In this document: positions 1 to 11,047 of the stretch, piece by piece | Numbering within the stretch: position 1 is the stretch's first letter | Layout: every line of letters starts with the position of its first letter | DNA from: Haplosporangium gracile | Taxonomy: Eukaryota; Mortierellomycota; Mortierellomycetes; Mortierellales; Mortierellaceae | Length of the DNA stretch: 14,078 nucleotides | Assembly (NCBI GenBank): GCA_015499985.1 | Contig: JAAAUF010000675.1 | Location: forward strand, 7,654-21,731 | Direction of reading: 5' to 3' | The notes under the pieces: generated by a model | Databases searched by the model: none | What the model saw: only the letters and a program-made list of their open reading frames with translations | What the model was told of the DNA's origin: nothing | Position numbers and translations under genes: made by a program

Positions 1-1660
1 CCCCCCCCCCCTCTTTCTCTCTCTCTCTCCTTCTCCCTTCTTCCTTCTCCCAATGCACCCCTTTTCTTTTCTTTTCTTTCTTCTCCCAAGGCGCGTTTGT
101 TTTTTATGTTTACCGACAATGGCATGGTATGATAGATAGCAGCATTCTGAGTGGGATGTTGAAAGTGGTGGAGAAAGAGGGAGCATGCGAGGAGCAGGGC
201 AGGGGAGAAGACAGAACACAGAACCAACGCCAAAGTGAACTGGATGCTCAGCCAATTAAATGATTACGGCAACCATGACCACCACTATCAGAATGTCTAT
301 AGAACTGCCGTAAAGAATGAACGACAAAACAACAAGCTATATACCACTAGGAGAGGAGGGAAGAGATGATTGATGTCATGAAATGGATGGGTGGAGGAGC
401 GTCTGTCGTTCTTGGTGTCGTGCCATGGCTGATGGTTGGCATGGCATATGATAAGGGAAGCGAAAGGGGGGAGGGGATAGGCTGTATGATTTTTTCCATG
501 GAATCTCCAGAAAACTCGTCCTCTCAAACCCTATTCTCGAACACCTGCGACATAAACAAACAGGATATAAAGCAAAATTAGTTATTGATTTCATTCATGA
601 CAAGCAAGGAAATATTCATTTAAACAAGTAAATAAGTGAGCGAGCGTTGTTGTTGACTTTGTGTTAAGTACACAGATTAACAGACTAGCGATTGTAACAG
701 CTGCTTTGTTAGGTGGAGGACACTATGAAGAAAGGCATAGAAGAGGCAAAAATTATGAGAGCGTGTACCCACCTGTCTTTCGCTTCTTTTGATGGCATAT
801 TATAAAGACAGTGGAATAACTTCTCCCTCCAGCCAGGCGAAAATGTCTACGCAAAGAAGACAAAAATAGATGGAAGCGTGGCTGTCCAGACCCTAACGTT
901 CACTAGATGTTATTTCCTTGAGGCGTTCTCTTTTTCATTACACCTGTTGTAGGCTGTCTTCTCTCTCCCTCATCAATCAATCAAGAAATTGATAGCGGGG
1001 GGTATTTTTTCACTTCTGAAAGTCCCCTCCTTTTTTTTTCGCTTTCGATCTATCCCCTACCTTTTGTCATATTAACTGCCTTGTAGTGACTATTCCCCCA
1101 GTGCTCCTTTTTTTGACACTATGGAACAGGTTTAATTGTGAATAAAGTCGACAAAAGACATGTTTTGGGCTTTTGGGTCTATATCAGCGAAAAGAAAAAA
1201 AATTACCATTTCTTGTTTGGTGCTGTCTGTCCTATCGGGACAAGTGTCCTCCCGGAAAGATGAAGGCGACGGCAAATGATTTCGTGCCCTGTGTGTGTGT
1301 GTGTGCGTGTATGTGTGTGCGGGGCTGAGAGAATGGAAAGAGAGCGCAGATTGTTGTTTTGTTGAAAAGGGATATTCATAGAAAAAATATGGCTGACCTT
1401 TTGACTTTTTTTGAACAGCAGACAAACAGGCAGCCAGTGCGTGAGTATGTGAGTGATATCCACGCACCTTACCCCATGGCAAAGAGAGAGAATGTGTGCT
1501 GGTACATGGGTGGATGATGGATGGTGAGGAAAAGGAATATCATGTAACAAGAAAAGAAAAGAGAGAAAGAGAAGAGAAAGAAAGAATGAGGACTTGTTTT
1601 GCTCGTACAGTTCTTCATTTTTTTATTAATCCTGCCCAAAAGATACCATTGCAACACACT
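1..1660. other. Long noncoding stretch, no gene seen
   Basis: I see no supportable gene here on either strand. The stretch opens with a run of 11 C followed by CT-rich sequence to about base 90, resembling the CT-rich leader ahead of the flippase gene, but the only ATG close behind it (107) hits a stop after eight codons. The few open frames are short, overlap one another and show no recognisable domain or composition of a real protein. An AATAAA-like hexamer lies near 1140 (+), but no coding sequence is visible before it. No tRNA B-box or rRNA-like sequence was noticed. Part of it may be distal promoter of the flippase gene, or leader of a gene outside the window; this is inference. Confidence 0.5.
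1291..1319. repeat. GT-rich microsatellite
   Basis: An imperfect (GT)n tract interrupted by GC and AT steps. It accounts for the His/Thr-alternating open frames that appear on the opposite strand here, which are therefore not genes. Confidence 0.85.
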
Positions 1661-1664
1661 CACT

Positions 1665-2089
1665 CCGTCTTTTTTTTTTTTTTTTTATTTCCGGTTCCCT
1701 CTCTTCTTTCCTTTTATCCACCTCTTCTCTCTTCTTTATTCTTTCCTTTGTCATCCTCCTCCTCCCTCCATCTGCACTTTGTCATCACTCTCTCCGTTTC
1801 TTCTCTTTCGTCAGTCTCATTCCTCCTCCACTAGACACTCCCCTCCCCCTCTTCCTCCTCATCCACACTCTTCCTCCTCATCCACACTCTTCCGCTACTT
1901 CTTTATATTATTCACATTCCTCCACTCCACCGATGGACATCTTCTCCACATAACCCCTCCTTCTTCTCTCCTCTTACGACAGACAGCCAACCCGGCCCCA
2001 TTCCCGTTTGCCCGGCTCACTCTTCCTCTCTTACATTTACTCTACTTCACTTTCCCTTATAATAATAACACCACCATAGCCGCAGAGCC
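1665..2089 (+). promoter_or_regulatory. Pyrimidine-rich promoter and 5' leader of the flippase gene
   Basis: The + strand is strongly CT-biased for about 400 bases directly ahead of the flippase ATG, starting with a T run at 1670-1686. CT-rich tracts near transcription starts are common in fungal genes expressed at moderate to high level, so this is read as core promoter plus 5' UTR. There is no textbook TATA box at a fitting distance; AT-rich patches occur near 1902 and at 2059-2068. An in-frame TAA at 2066-2068, only 24 bases before the ATG, fixes the start codon. Open frames across the tract give Ser/Leu/Phe/Pro-rich strings typical of translated pyrimidine sequence. The exact transcription start cannot be placed. 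Confidence 0.6.
1850..1893. repeat. 19-bp tandem repeat, about 2.3 copies
   Basis: The unit TCTTCCTCCTCATCCACAC occurs perfectly twice (1850-1868 and 1869-1887), followed by six bases of a third copy. It lies inside the CT-rich leader of the flippase gene, about 200 bases before the ATG. Confidence 0.9.
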
Positions 2090-5000
2090 ATGGTGAATCC
2101 CCTCCTCAAGGTCTACAATAAGACCCCCTGGCAGCAAAAACGACTCAGCAAACCTCTCTCTGATCCAAACTACATTGCAACCCCCCTCCAACAGTCTACT
2201 ATCTACGAACACGACGATCAGCAAGATCAACACCATGAACAAGATCAACAGCAACAGCAACAGAGCTTGAGTCTCGCTACACCGCCACTCCAGCGCCAAG
2301 TCTCTATAGCACTTCCTCCCAATAGTAACAACAGCGGCAATAGTAATAATAACAACAGCAACAATAATGGCACATCCAACAGCGAGCCAGTGCGCCGGGG
2401 GATGACACGGGCAGATACGAAGATCTCGCTCCGCAAATCCAAAAAGGACTCTCGTCGAGTGTTTGTCAACATCCCCCCTCCACCCCAGTACCTCGACAAC
2501 AACGGCCTCCCAAAGCTCTCCTTTGGGTCCAATCATATCAACACCGCCAAATACACCACCCTCACCTTCCTTCCAAAGAACCTGTTTGAGCAATTCCGCA
2601 GAGTCGCCAATATGTTTTTCCTGTTTATGGCCATCATCCAGCTCACTCCCATCTTCACCGTCGGCTCGCCTTTCCTCACCGTCTTCCCCCTCTGCTTCGT
2701 CGTCGGAGTCACCGCCATCAAGGACGGCTTTGAGGACTACAAGCGCCACGTCGAAGACCGCAACTTCAACCAGCGCCTCTGCCAGCAGCTCAAAAACGTT
2801 ATCAACTACAATTATCCGACTGCCAACTTCATGGCCGCACAGAAGAAGAAGAGCCTTCCAGCGAGAGCATGGGTCGGTCTCGTCCGTGGCATTAGCAATA
2901 CTACTACGAGTACTCTTAGGGCTCTGAAACTATCCAAAACCCGGCCACCCCAAGACAACCTTCCTCAGTTGGATCTGAATCAGCTCGCCGACGACAACGT
3001 GGATCCCTCCGACCTGCAACAACAAAAAAACGGTCAACCAGATGCCATCAGCTCAACAGAACCACAGCCCGAGTTCGTCAAGGAGCAATGGCACAATTTG
3101 CGCGTCGGAGACTTTATCATGCTCAAGAACAACCAGGCTGTCCCCGCCGACGCCATCATCCTCTCCACCTCCGAGGCCGAGGGCTCGTGCTTTATTGAGA
3201 CAAAGGATCTGGACGGCGAGACCAACCTCAAGACGCGCATGTCGCTCCATGAGACCTCAAAGTACAACACTGCCCGCCGTTGCAGTCGTCTCAAGTTCTA
3301 CGTCGACATGGAACCCATCAACGCCAACCTTTTCACCTTCAACGGTTCCCTCACCATGCTGGCTAAGAAGCGTCGCCCCGCCAACATGCCACCAGGACAC
3401 TCTGCCGGACCTTCAGGAAACAACCGCTTCAGTCACTATGCTCCTTCGATCACCTCCAGTATGATGTCCAGTGTTCGTGGATCCATGGATGAAAACGACG
3501 CCTACAGGGAAACATTTGACCATGGTTACGGAAACTCGCCTGTCGACGGCTCGGTTGGGCCTGCTCAGAGTGGAACCAGTGCCTCCGACTATGCACGCCT
3601 TCACAAGTCGCCCTCGCAAAGGAGACGATCCCGCCCCTCTGGTTCTCATTCGCATTTTCATGGCGATCCTACTTCATCCATCTCGCCTGCAACGCAGCCT
3701 GGAGACATTTATTCTGCAGGAGACAAGCAGGAGTATGAGGAGCCCTCCGAGATTTATCAGGATGATCAGCATCCTGGAGCAGAATCATCCTCCCATCCTA
3801 GTTCCTCCAAGCGCGGTAGTCTTCACAGAACCGCCACAGGTGTGAGCATGGTTGGCGCCAGTGATATGGCCAAGAGTGTTCTCAGGTCTAATTACGAGCA
3901 GCAATTCCAGCAGCAGCAACAACCGGATATGGCCTCGCCTCGCAGACGGGAGTCCTCTGCAGTCAGTAATGGTGCGGTCTTCAGCCCCGCCGATTCTGAT
4001 GCTTCCAAGAACAACTGCCCTTACAAGGAGACCACCATCCCTGTCGACATTAACAACATGCTCCTGCGTGGACACGTTATCCGTAACACTCATTGGGTCA
4101 TTGCCGTCATTGTTGCGACCGGTACCGAGACCAAGATCATGTTGAACTCTGGCGAAACCCCAAGCAAGCGCAGTCGTATCGAGAAGACCATGAACATTCA
4201 GGTATGTCATTTTGATTTGTTATGATTATTTGTTTTGTTTGGTTCTGTTTTGTTTTGTCAGCATTCGCTAACAAATATAATAGAGACGATATGTGACTAA
4301 AAAATCTACGTTATTACATTACCCCCACACCTAGGTTGCTATTAATTTTGGCATCTTGCTTTTGCTTTGTGTTGTTTGTGCAGTGGGATCGACGATCTAT
4401 GACCGCAAGTGGCGAGGCACAGGGGCCGAGCAGCTATGGGATCAATCAGCTCGTGGAGTCACCATCGAAGGCGTTATTACGTTCTTGTAAGTCTCTTGCC
4501 GTTAAGCATGAAACGGTGCATATTTTATTTTATCTTTTCTCCGCGACCATACATTGAAAAGCCCTGTTTCTAACTTTAAATTTATTGTGTGCATCTTCCC
4601 TTCCATAGCACGAGTTTGATTATTTTCCAAAACATTATTCCCATCTCCCTCTACATTTCCATCGAGTTCGTCAAGACCTTCCAAGCGTACTTTATCTGGC
4701 AGGACAGCGACATGTATGATATCGAGCTGGACCAGTTCTGCACCCCTAAGACCGTAAGCTATCTTGCACTCTATTTTGTGGTTTTTTGTTGTTGGTGCTC
4801 TTGTACGTTTCTTGGCGCTAAAAAGTAGATGCGCAGTGTCGTAATGCAAAAATATATATATATATATATATATATTTGCGACATGAGAGCATTAAACTAA
4901 TTTTTCTGTTGTTGTTATTTTTGACTGGCCAATCTAGTGGAATCTAACGGATGACCTGGGCCAGATTGAATACGTCTTTTCGGACAAGACAGGGACCCTG

Positions 5001-8000
5001 ACCAGGAACATCATGGAGTTCAAAAAGTGCTCCATCAATGGCAAAATCTACGGAAACAACGCAGTCGCCGGACAGACGGATGCCGAAAAGGGCCTTGCAT
5101 TGTTGGGCGGCCAGGACCCTAGTCAGGATCGTGGTGGAGAGGCTGGTGGTCAGCAATCGCAACAACAGCAGCAGCAACAGCAGCAACAGCAGGGTGACAA
5201 GCAGGCTGTGCTGCAGGAATACGACCAAGAGGTTAGAAAAATCTTTAAGCCTGCCTACATGGATCCCCTCGAAATCCTCACTTTTGCCGACCCTGACATC
5301 ATCCGCGATCTCACCGAACATGGAGGCGAGAACAGGAGCACCGCGACTGCGGTCAGCAACAACGGCCTAGGTAGCTCGACCTCTCCCCAGCAAGCTGGAT
5401 CAGGATCGAGTGGACCCCAGCATGATGGCTCACCCTCCAGCAATATTCACGACTTTTTCACCCTGCTGGCTCTTTGTCACACCGTCGTAGTTGAGCAGCC
5501 TGAGGAGGAGCTCGAAGATGATGAGGATGATGAGTTTGGTCTCTACGCCGAGAACGGCTCGCCTCCTGCCAACAATGGTGTTGACGAGAATGGTAGGCTC
5601 GTAGAACCTCAGCAGGATCAGCAGAAGGGTTTGGGCATTCGCGAAAAGTTGAAGCAAAAGGCCGAGGCTCATGGGCTTTCGGTACCTGGAGCAGAGACGA
5701 AGCCAGAAACCAGGTCTCGCAAGAACTCAAACGCCGGATCCCTCTCTGCCTCTCCTCTCCTTGGACAGGAAGAAAAACCCCAGCCAACCATCAAATACCG
5801 GGCAGAGTCACCCGACGAGGCTGCATTGGTGTCCGCAGCCAAGAATGTCGGATTCGCATTTGTTTCGCGTGGTGCCGCTTCTAGCGCAGATGGAGACGAT
5901 CAGAAGGCTGTCAAGGGCAACTCTCGTCAGAACGTCAACTTGAACATTCTTGGACAGGACCACACCTACGAGCAGTTGGATGTCATCAAATTCAATTCGA
6001 CTCGCAAGCGTATGACCGTCATTGTCAGAGAACCTCAGGAACTCGGCGGAAAGATTTTATTGTTGACCAAGGGTGCCGATAACGTCATTTTTGAGCGCCT
6101 TGCCCATACCGACGACGAGACCCTCCGTGACCAGACTGAGCGTGACATCGAGGCGTTCAGTAACATGGGTCTCCGTACTTTGACCTTGGCCCAGCGCGTC
6201 CTCGACCAGGAGACCTACGACCAATGGGCTGCCAGGTATGCCGAGGCTGGAAAGGCGCTGGATGATCGTGCCAAGAAGATGGACCAGGTTGCTGAGGAGA
6301 TTGAGCGGGACCTCGCTCTCTTGGGCGCCACTGCTATCGAGGACAAGTTGCAAGAGGGTGTTCCGGACAGTATTGCGGCTTTGCGCGAGGCCGGCATCAA
6401 GGTCTGGGTCCTAACTGGAGACAAATTGGAGACTGCTATCAACATTGGGTTCGCCTCCCGTCTGCTCGAGAAGGATATGAAGTTGGAGATCATGAAGATG
6501 GGACGCAACGAAGATCCAACTCGGGTGCTCGCACGTTTCAAGGAGTTGGTCAACGGTGTTTTGAGCGGCAAAGGCAGTCGCCAGGAGGAGTCCCCATCCA
6601 TCGGCGAGAAAAGCAACGAATCGGGGGCGCCTTTGAACGAGAAGGCAGAGTATCAGGAGCCGCAACAGACACCACCTCAGCCCTATAACGCCTCGGGTGG
6701 TGGAGACACCTGGGATGAGAAGCATCTTCCTCCCACACCAGCAGGAACATCGCTTGTCGATCACGAGCAGGCGCAGCAGGAACAACATTCTTCGGGTCAA
6801 GGAGAGCACGCCTTGGTCGTCGATGGATCTGCGCTAAAGGTTTTGCTGGACGACCCAGAGGCACGCCAAGATCTGATCAAGCTGTCGGATGTCTGCTTCT
6901 CTGTCATCTGCTGCCGTGTCTCGCCCTTGCAGAAGGCCTTGGTTGTCGAACTGATCCGCCGAGGCAAGAAGACTGTCTGTCTCGCCATTGGAGACGGAGC
7001 CAACGATGTCTCTATGATCCAAGCCGCCAACATTGGTGTTGGTATTTCCGGCCAGGAAGGTATGCAGGCTGCAATGGCTTCGGACTACTCGATCACCCAG
7101 TTCCGTTTCGTCCGCAAGTTGGTTCTCGTCCACGGCCACTGGGGCTACATGCGCATCGCCGAGATGATCCTTAACTTTTTCTTCAAGAACGTCCTCTGGG
7201 TCGCCGCCGTCCTCTGGTTCCAGATCTACTGCGGGTAAGTTTGTCTTAAAAATGCTGGTGTTGAATTACAGAACAAGGCCCGTTATATATTTCATTACGT
7301 ATCAAATATTAATTTATTTTTTATGTGCTGTTATGATAGATTCTCTGCAATGTTGTTTTACGACTACACGTTTGTGTCGTTGTACAACTTAATGCTGACT
7401 GCAGTGCCAGTGCTCGTTCTTGGTGCGACGGATCAGGATTTAACGGCGCCCTATGTTCTCCGCTACCCTGGTGTTTACAAGCTCGGCATTCAGCAGAGGC
7501 GTTACAACCAGACGCGCTTTATCATCTACATGTTGGATGGTGTCTGGCAGTCTTTGGTTGTTTTCTGGTTCTGGCGTGGAGTATATGGACTCAACGTTTT
7601 GGGCACCAGGGGCTTCGACAATTCGCTTCTGGAGTTTTCGACGTCGGTTGCGATTACCAATGTTGTTATCGCGTCGCTCTACGTTGGATTGCACTCTTAC
7701 CACTGGACCTGGCTGACGCACTTTGCAGTCTGGGGCTCGATCACGTTCCTGGTGCTCTTAATCGTCCTTTATGGCTTTATTCAATCGTCGCCCATCTATC
7801 ACGTCGCCATTCATCTGTTCACCTATGGTCCTTTTTGGTTCATGTTGATCCTTTCGGTCGTCACCGCGCTGTTGGCAAGATTCACCATTCTCTTTATCAG
7901 CTTCTGGTGGTTCCCCGATGATGTCCATGTAGTCCGCAGGATCATGCTCAGCGAGAAATGGAACGCCAAGGCCTTGAAGGTTGCATGGACTGGATTGGCG

Positions 8001-8852
8001 CCCGATGGCTTGACACCTGCCGAACAAACCGATCAGGAGAAGGCGCTTTTGAAGAAGCAGGACTGCATCAATGCCGAGAAGGAGGCTGCCAAGTTGGCCA
8101 AGAAGAACGCCAAGGATCCCAACTTTAATGACAACAATAACGACCAACATCCTAATTCTAATCAACCCAGCAAGAACGCTCGTTCTGGAGCGAACCTGGA
8201 TCAGCCGTACGACCTGACAATGATCCAGATCAATGTCGACGATCATTCCCAGGACGCGTCTCAGGGATCTGCTCAACCTCGATCAACGCCTGCTCCGACA
8301 CCGCTGCAGATCCAACAGCAGCTTTTGATGGCACAGCAGCACCAGCAGGATCGACTTGCCGCAGAGGCTGCTACCAATAACAGCACCGATCGCCTCCCTC
8401 TGCCGAATGACCCTTCGTTCCAGCACAGTCGTCGTACGTCGTCCTACAATTACAACGGCCTTGATATGAACACGCTGAAGGACAAGCCCCCGGCATTGCC
8501 ACCAATACCCTCACCCTCTCTCCCTTCTCTCCCATCCGAGCCTTCAGGATCCTCGTCAGTGGCTTCTCTCCAACAGGCAACGATCGCGCGTCATGGTGTA
8601 CCACCAAGGATTGCGACGACCGAAGAGGCCGTAGCCGCTGGTGCTGCACCAGTCGCAGTGGCGGAAGCATCCGTAGGAAACCAACAAGGAAACGCACAAA
8701 ACTCTTCTGGATTGCAGAGGCGCTCGGGTTCGTCCCTTAATAGTCAGTACCAGCCTCCTTCGCCCTCGCCCCTGAGTGCGGAGATCTACTCCGCTGCCGC
8801 TCCTGCTGCTGCTGCTACGAGTGGCCAGGACCAAACACAACTCCGCCAGTAA
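2090..8852 (+). CDS. P4-ATPase phospholipid flippase, Dnf1/Dnf2-like (five exons)
   Basis: Flips phospholipids from the outer to the cytosolic leaflet using ATP, usually with a Cdc50-family partner, at the plasma membrane or endosomes. Exons: 2090-4201, 4335-4486, 4609-4753, 4938-7234, 7340-8852; introns of 133, 122, 184 and 105 nt are GT-AG and keep frame, giving 2072 residues. Seen: TM1-2 about 175-212; DGET at 375-378 (the P4 actuator signature); TM3 from 705; PISL at 766-769 in TM4; DKTGT with phosphorylated Asp819; SPDEAA at 1094; KGA at 1181; TGDK at 1296; GDGAND at 1488-1493; TM5-10 about 1547-1748; FPDD at 1760 and a tail to 2072. The link LGQIEYVFSDKTG, then MEFKKCSING, points to the Dnf1/2 class. 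Odd: very long, with low-complexity insertions (about 425-645, 875-888 poly-Gln, 1335-1420, tail from 1785). ATG 2090 follows an in-frame TAA 24 nt upstream and has a good context (GCCATGG). Class assignment is from remembered yeast sequences. Confidence 0.95.
4852..4875. repeat. (TA)n microsatellite in flippase intron 3
   Basis: About twelve TA units lie within the third intron (4754-4937), the longest intron of the gene. Length polymorphism between isolates is likely, and it would not alter the protein. Confidence 0.9.
5150..5191 (+). repeat. Poly-glutamine coding repeat (CAA/CAG)
   Basis: Mixed CAA and CAG codons encode two Gln, one Ser and then eleven Gln at residues 875-888 of the flippase, just after the phosphorylation loop and before the nucleotide-binding domain. 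The codon mix shows the tract is not a pure trinucleotide expansion. Other Gln/Asn-rich stretches lie in the N-terminal 110 residues and in the C-terminal tail. Confidence 0.85.
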
Positions 8853-9059
8853 TTTTGTTACGCCACTGGCATCTACCAGTTTTATTTATTCCCTATATAT
8901 TTCTTTATTACGACACGATCACCCCCCACTACCAAAAATATATTCAAACGTACGACTACCATTTTTTCAATTTATTTGACAAAGGAAATATTTATTCGTG
9001 GGACAGAATGCCTATTTGCAAGATGTGATTGTTGTCAGGCTGATTGTAAGTGTAGAGGT
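8853..9059. other. Convergent 3' spacer
   Basis: This AT-rich 207-bp gap separates the stop codons of two genes that face each other, so it must hold both 3' UTRs and cleavage sites, and their transcripts may overlap. On the + strand I see no canonical AATAAA for the flippase, only AT-rich words such as TATATATTT and AAAAATATA. Confidence 0.7.
8971..8996 (-). terminator. Poly(A) signals of the first reductase
   Basis: Read on the minus strand, AATAAA occurs at 8996-8991 and again inside AAATAAA at 8976-8971, about 65 and 85 nt after the stop codon. Both are at a fitting distance for polyadenylation signals. Confidence 0.55.
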
Positions 9060-10382
9060 CTAGAGATCGGCGGCACCGGTGAGGACGCTGATTTTTCCCT
9101 TGTAGACGCCCCTCATGACATTCAAATAAGTCTCGACCATAACCTCCACCCCACCTTCAACAACCGTCTCTGCATACTTGATCTCACCACTCTTGACAAG
9201 CGGAGTCATATCCTCACAGAACGCGCCCCACTGATCAAAATTCTCGTAGACCGTGTAACCCTCAAAGCGCAACTGCTTCATCAAAATGTTGATCAAGTTC
9301 TGGGGAGCCGCGACGGATTGGCCCTGGTGGGCGACGACGCTCCCGACAGAGATGATTCGGCCGTGGGGGTTGAGCAAGTCCAAGACGATGTCGAGTGTGT
9401 TGTCGAAGACTAGGTCGTAGTAAATGTCGAGGCCTTTGGGTCCCACGGCCTCCGTCAACGCGGAGCGGCGGTCTTGGGTCTTGTAGTTGAAGGCGGCATC
9501 GAACCCGAGCTCATTCTTGAGGAAGGCGACCTTCTCGTCACTACCGGCAGATCCAATGACGCGGAGGCCCTTGCGCTTGGCGAGTTGGCCCGCAACTTGC
9601 CCTAACGTTCTATGAGATGGACGATCACAAAAGAAGGAGGGGAAATGAAGAAGAAACGAGGGTTAGTTTAAGTATTGCTTTGACCCCGAGCGCTCTGTGC
9701 CGCTCGAAATGTATACGATGAACCCAAGAGTTCCTTACCCAGCAGCGCTAGAGATGTACATGGTCTTGCCCGCCTTCAAATCGGCAACACGGCGCAACGA
9801 ATCCCAAACTGTAAAACCAGAAGTACCCAGGACACCATTGTAGACAGAGATGGGGATCTCGGGGTCGAGGTCCATGGGGACGACGAGGGCTAGGGCCGAG
9901 GAGGGAAGGGTCGTGTAGGTTTCCCAGGGGAGGTTTCCGAAGAATGTGGAGTTGACGGGTAAGTTGGGGTTGGCGGAGGAGAGGACTTTGGCGATTCCAA
10001 AACCAATGACGGGGGTTTCAGTGGCGCCGGCGGGGAAGTCGTGGCGGATGTCTTTTTGAGGGGGAGGGTTTGGGTGAACAAGCAAGGAATGTAGGGTGAG
10101 CATTTAGTTTTTTTATACCCAGTTCATTTTTTTTTTTTGTTTTTAAATTGTGTAACAAACATCAAAAAGAAGGAAGGATGGGGGGGAGGGGGGATGCTAT
10201 AGCTTACAAGGATCCAACGAGAAAATAACGCTCTTGACAAAGACGGATCCTTCCTCGAGGACAGGCTTGGTCTCAGTGACGGTGACGGTACGGAAGTGGT
10301 CTTTGTTGGGGGCGACGCCTTCGTGGGTTTTGGAGATCAAGACGCGGGTGTTGGAGTACTCGGTAATGTTGGAGGCGGTCAT
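9060..10382 (-). CDS. NADP-dependent medium-chain reductase, PTGR/alkenal reductase-like (three exons)
   Basis: Probable cytosolic zinc-independent medium-chain dehydrogenase/reductase that reduces alpha,beta-unsaturated ketones or aldehydes with NADPH, related to prostaglandin reductase 1, plant 2-alkenal reductase and yeast YML131W. Exons on the minus strand: 10382-10208, 10051-9739, 9609-9060; GT-AG introns of 156 and 129 nt. Spliced protein is 345 residues, the family's normal length. Seen: SLDPY at the first junction (Tyr59 is split), the usual substrate-domain motif; GTSGFTVW before the cofactor domain; the glycine-rich turn SSAAGTLGQVAGQLAK around 163-174, with Gly163 split at the second junction; GSAGSDEKV, the typical NADP 2'-phosphate loop; NYKT; NPHGRIISVG. 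No structural or catalytic zinc ligands are apparent. The end GAADL-stop resembles that of the downstream paralogue. The exact substrate cannot be told. Convergent with the flippase. Confidence 0.92.
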
Positions 10383-10477
10383 TATTTGAAAGTTTTGCTG
10401 GTTAGTTGTGTAGAAAAGTGCTGTGCTTTTGATTGTTGCTCGTGTTGATGAGAGGGAAAAGGGAGTAAGTGAACAAA

Positions 10478-10486
10478 GTTTTATAC
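10478..10486 (-). promoter_or_regulatory. TATA-like box of the first reductase
   Basis: Minus-strand GTATAAAAC lies 96-104 nt upstream of the reductase ATG (10382). It follows an A-rich run and precedes a pyrimidine-rich then CA-rich leader with no ATG before the start codon. Position and sequence fit a TATA box giving a leader of roughly 60-70 nt. Confidence 0.55.
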
Positions 10487-10936
10487 TTTTTTTTTTTCTA
10501 TCTTTTGATCACTTCTTTACTTTCGATCGCCTTAGTGAAGAATGAAGCCATCATTATAATCAAAAAAAATGACAACGAGCAGCCAGCAGGAGAAGGAGGG
10601 AGCCAGCACTCATACGTACCGATCTTCCTGATCTCAAAGGAATACGACAGCACGCGCACACCCTTATACGAACAAAAGAAAGGTCTCTCGCCATTGTTCC
10701 TCGATCTTTGATCTTCGAACATGATCGAGATAATATAGCAAGACGTTGGTGATGTAGGCATTTTGAAAACGGGGGATCGGAAGATGTAAGGATCGTACGA
10801 ACAATATCTATCAAGGAAAAGATCTCGTAGAAACAAACAAGGATGAACACTAAATAAGGTAGAGATGCGTACTCTACCGATCGACGCAGGGATGGGGTAT
10901 GAATTGAGACGAGGAGGATGTGCTTCGTGCGCTGTA

Positions 10937-10953
10937 TGTGTGTGTGTGTGTGT
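10937..10953. repeat. GT microsatellite
   Basis: Eight perfect TG units plus one base, in the spacer between the first reductase and the LRR frame. Confidence 0.85.
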
Positions 10954-11047
10954 TTTGAGAGGAGGCTGTCTGAGGAAGGATGTGAGTGAATTATTCGATT
11001 TGTCAGATTCTGAGACAAGAGCAAAGGGGAAATTCTCGATCGATTTC

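Noticed and set aside
1132..1550. Overlapping 115-codon minus-strand frames
   Set aside because: They run through a GT microsatellite giving His/Thr alternation, have no recognisable domain and overlap each other in two frames.
1599..2096. 165-codon frame in the CT-rich leader that ends over the flippase ATG
   Set aside because: It has no clear ATG at its 5' end, consists of Ser/Leu/Phe/Pro strings from pyrimidine repeats, and overlaps the start of the true gene. An upstream regulatory ORF cannot be supported.
2057..2749. 230-codon minus-strand open frame over the flippase start
   Set aside because: Leu/Val-rich runs arise from reverse reading of Gln/Asn and CT-rich codons; the plus-strand frame carries the conserved P4-ATPase TM1 region.
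8976..9413. 145-codon open frame antisense to the first reductase
   Set aside because: It mirrors exon 3 of the real gene. The equivalent antisense frame is also open in the second copy, as expected when two homologues share codon use that avoids antisense stops. It has no domain of its own.
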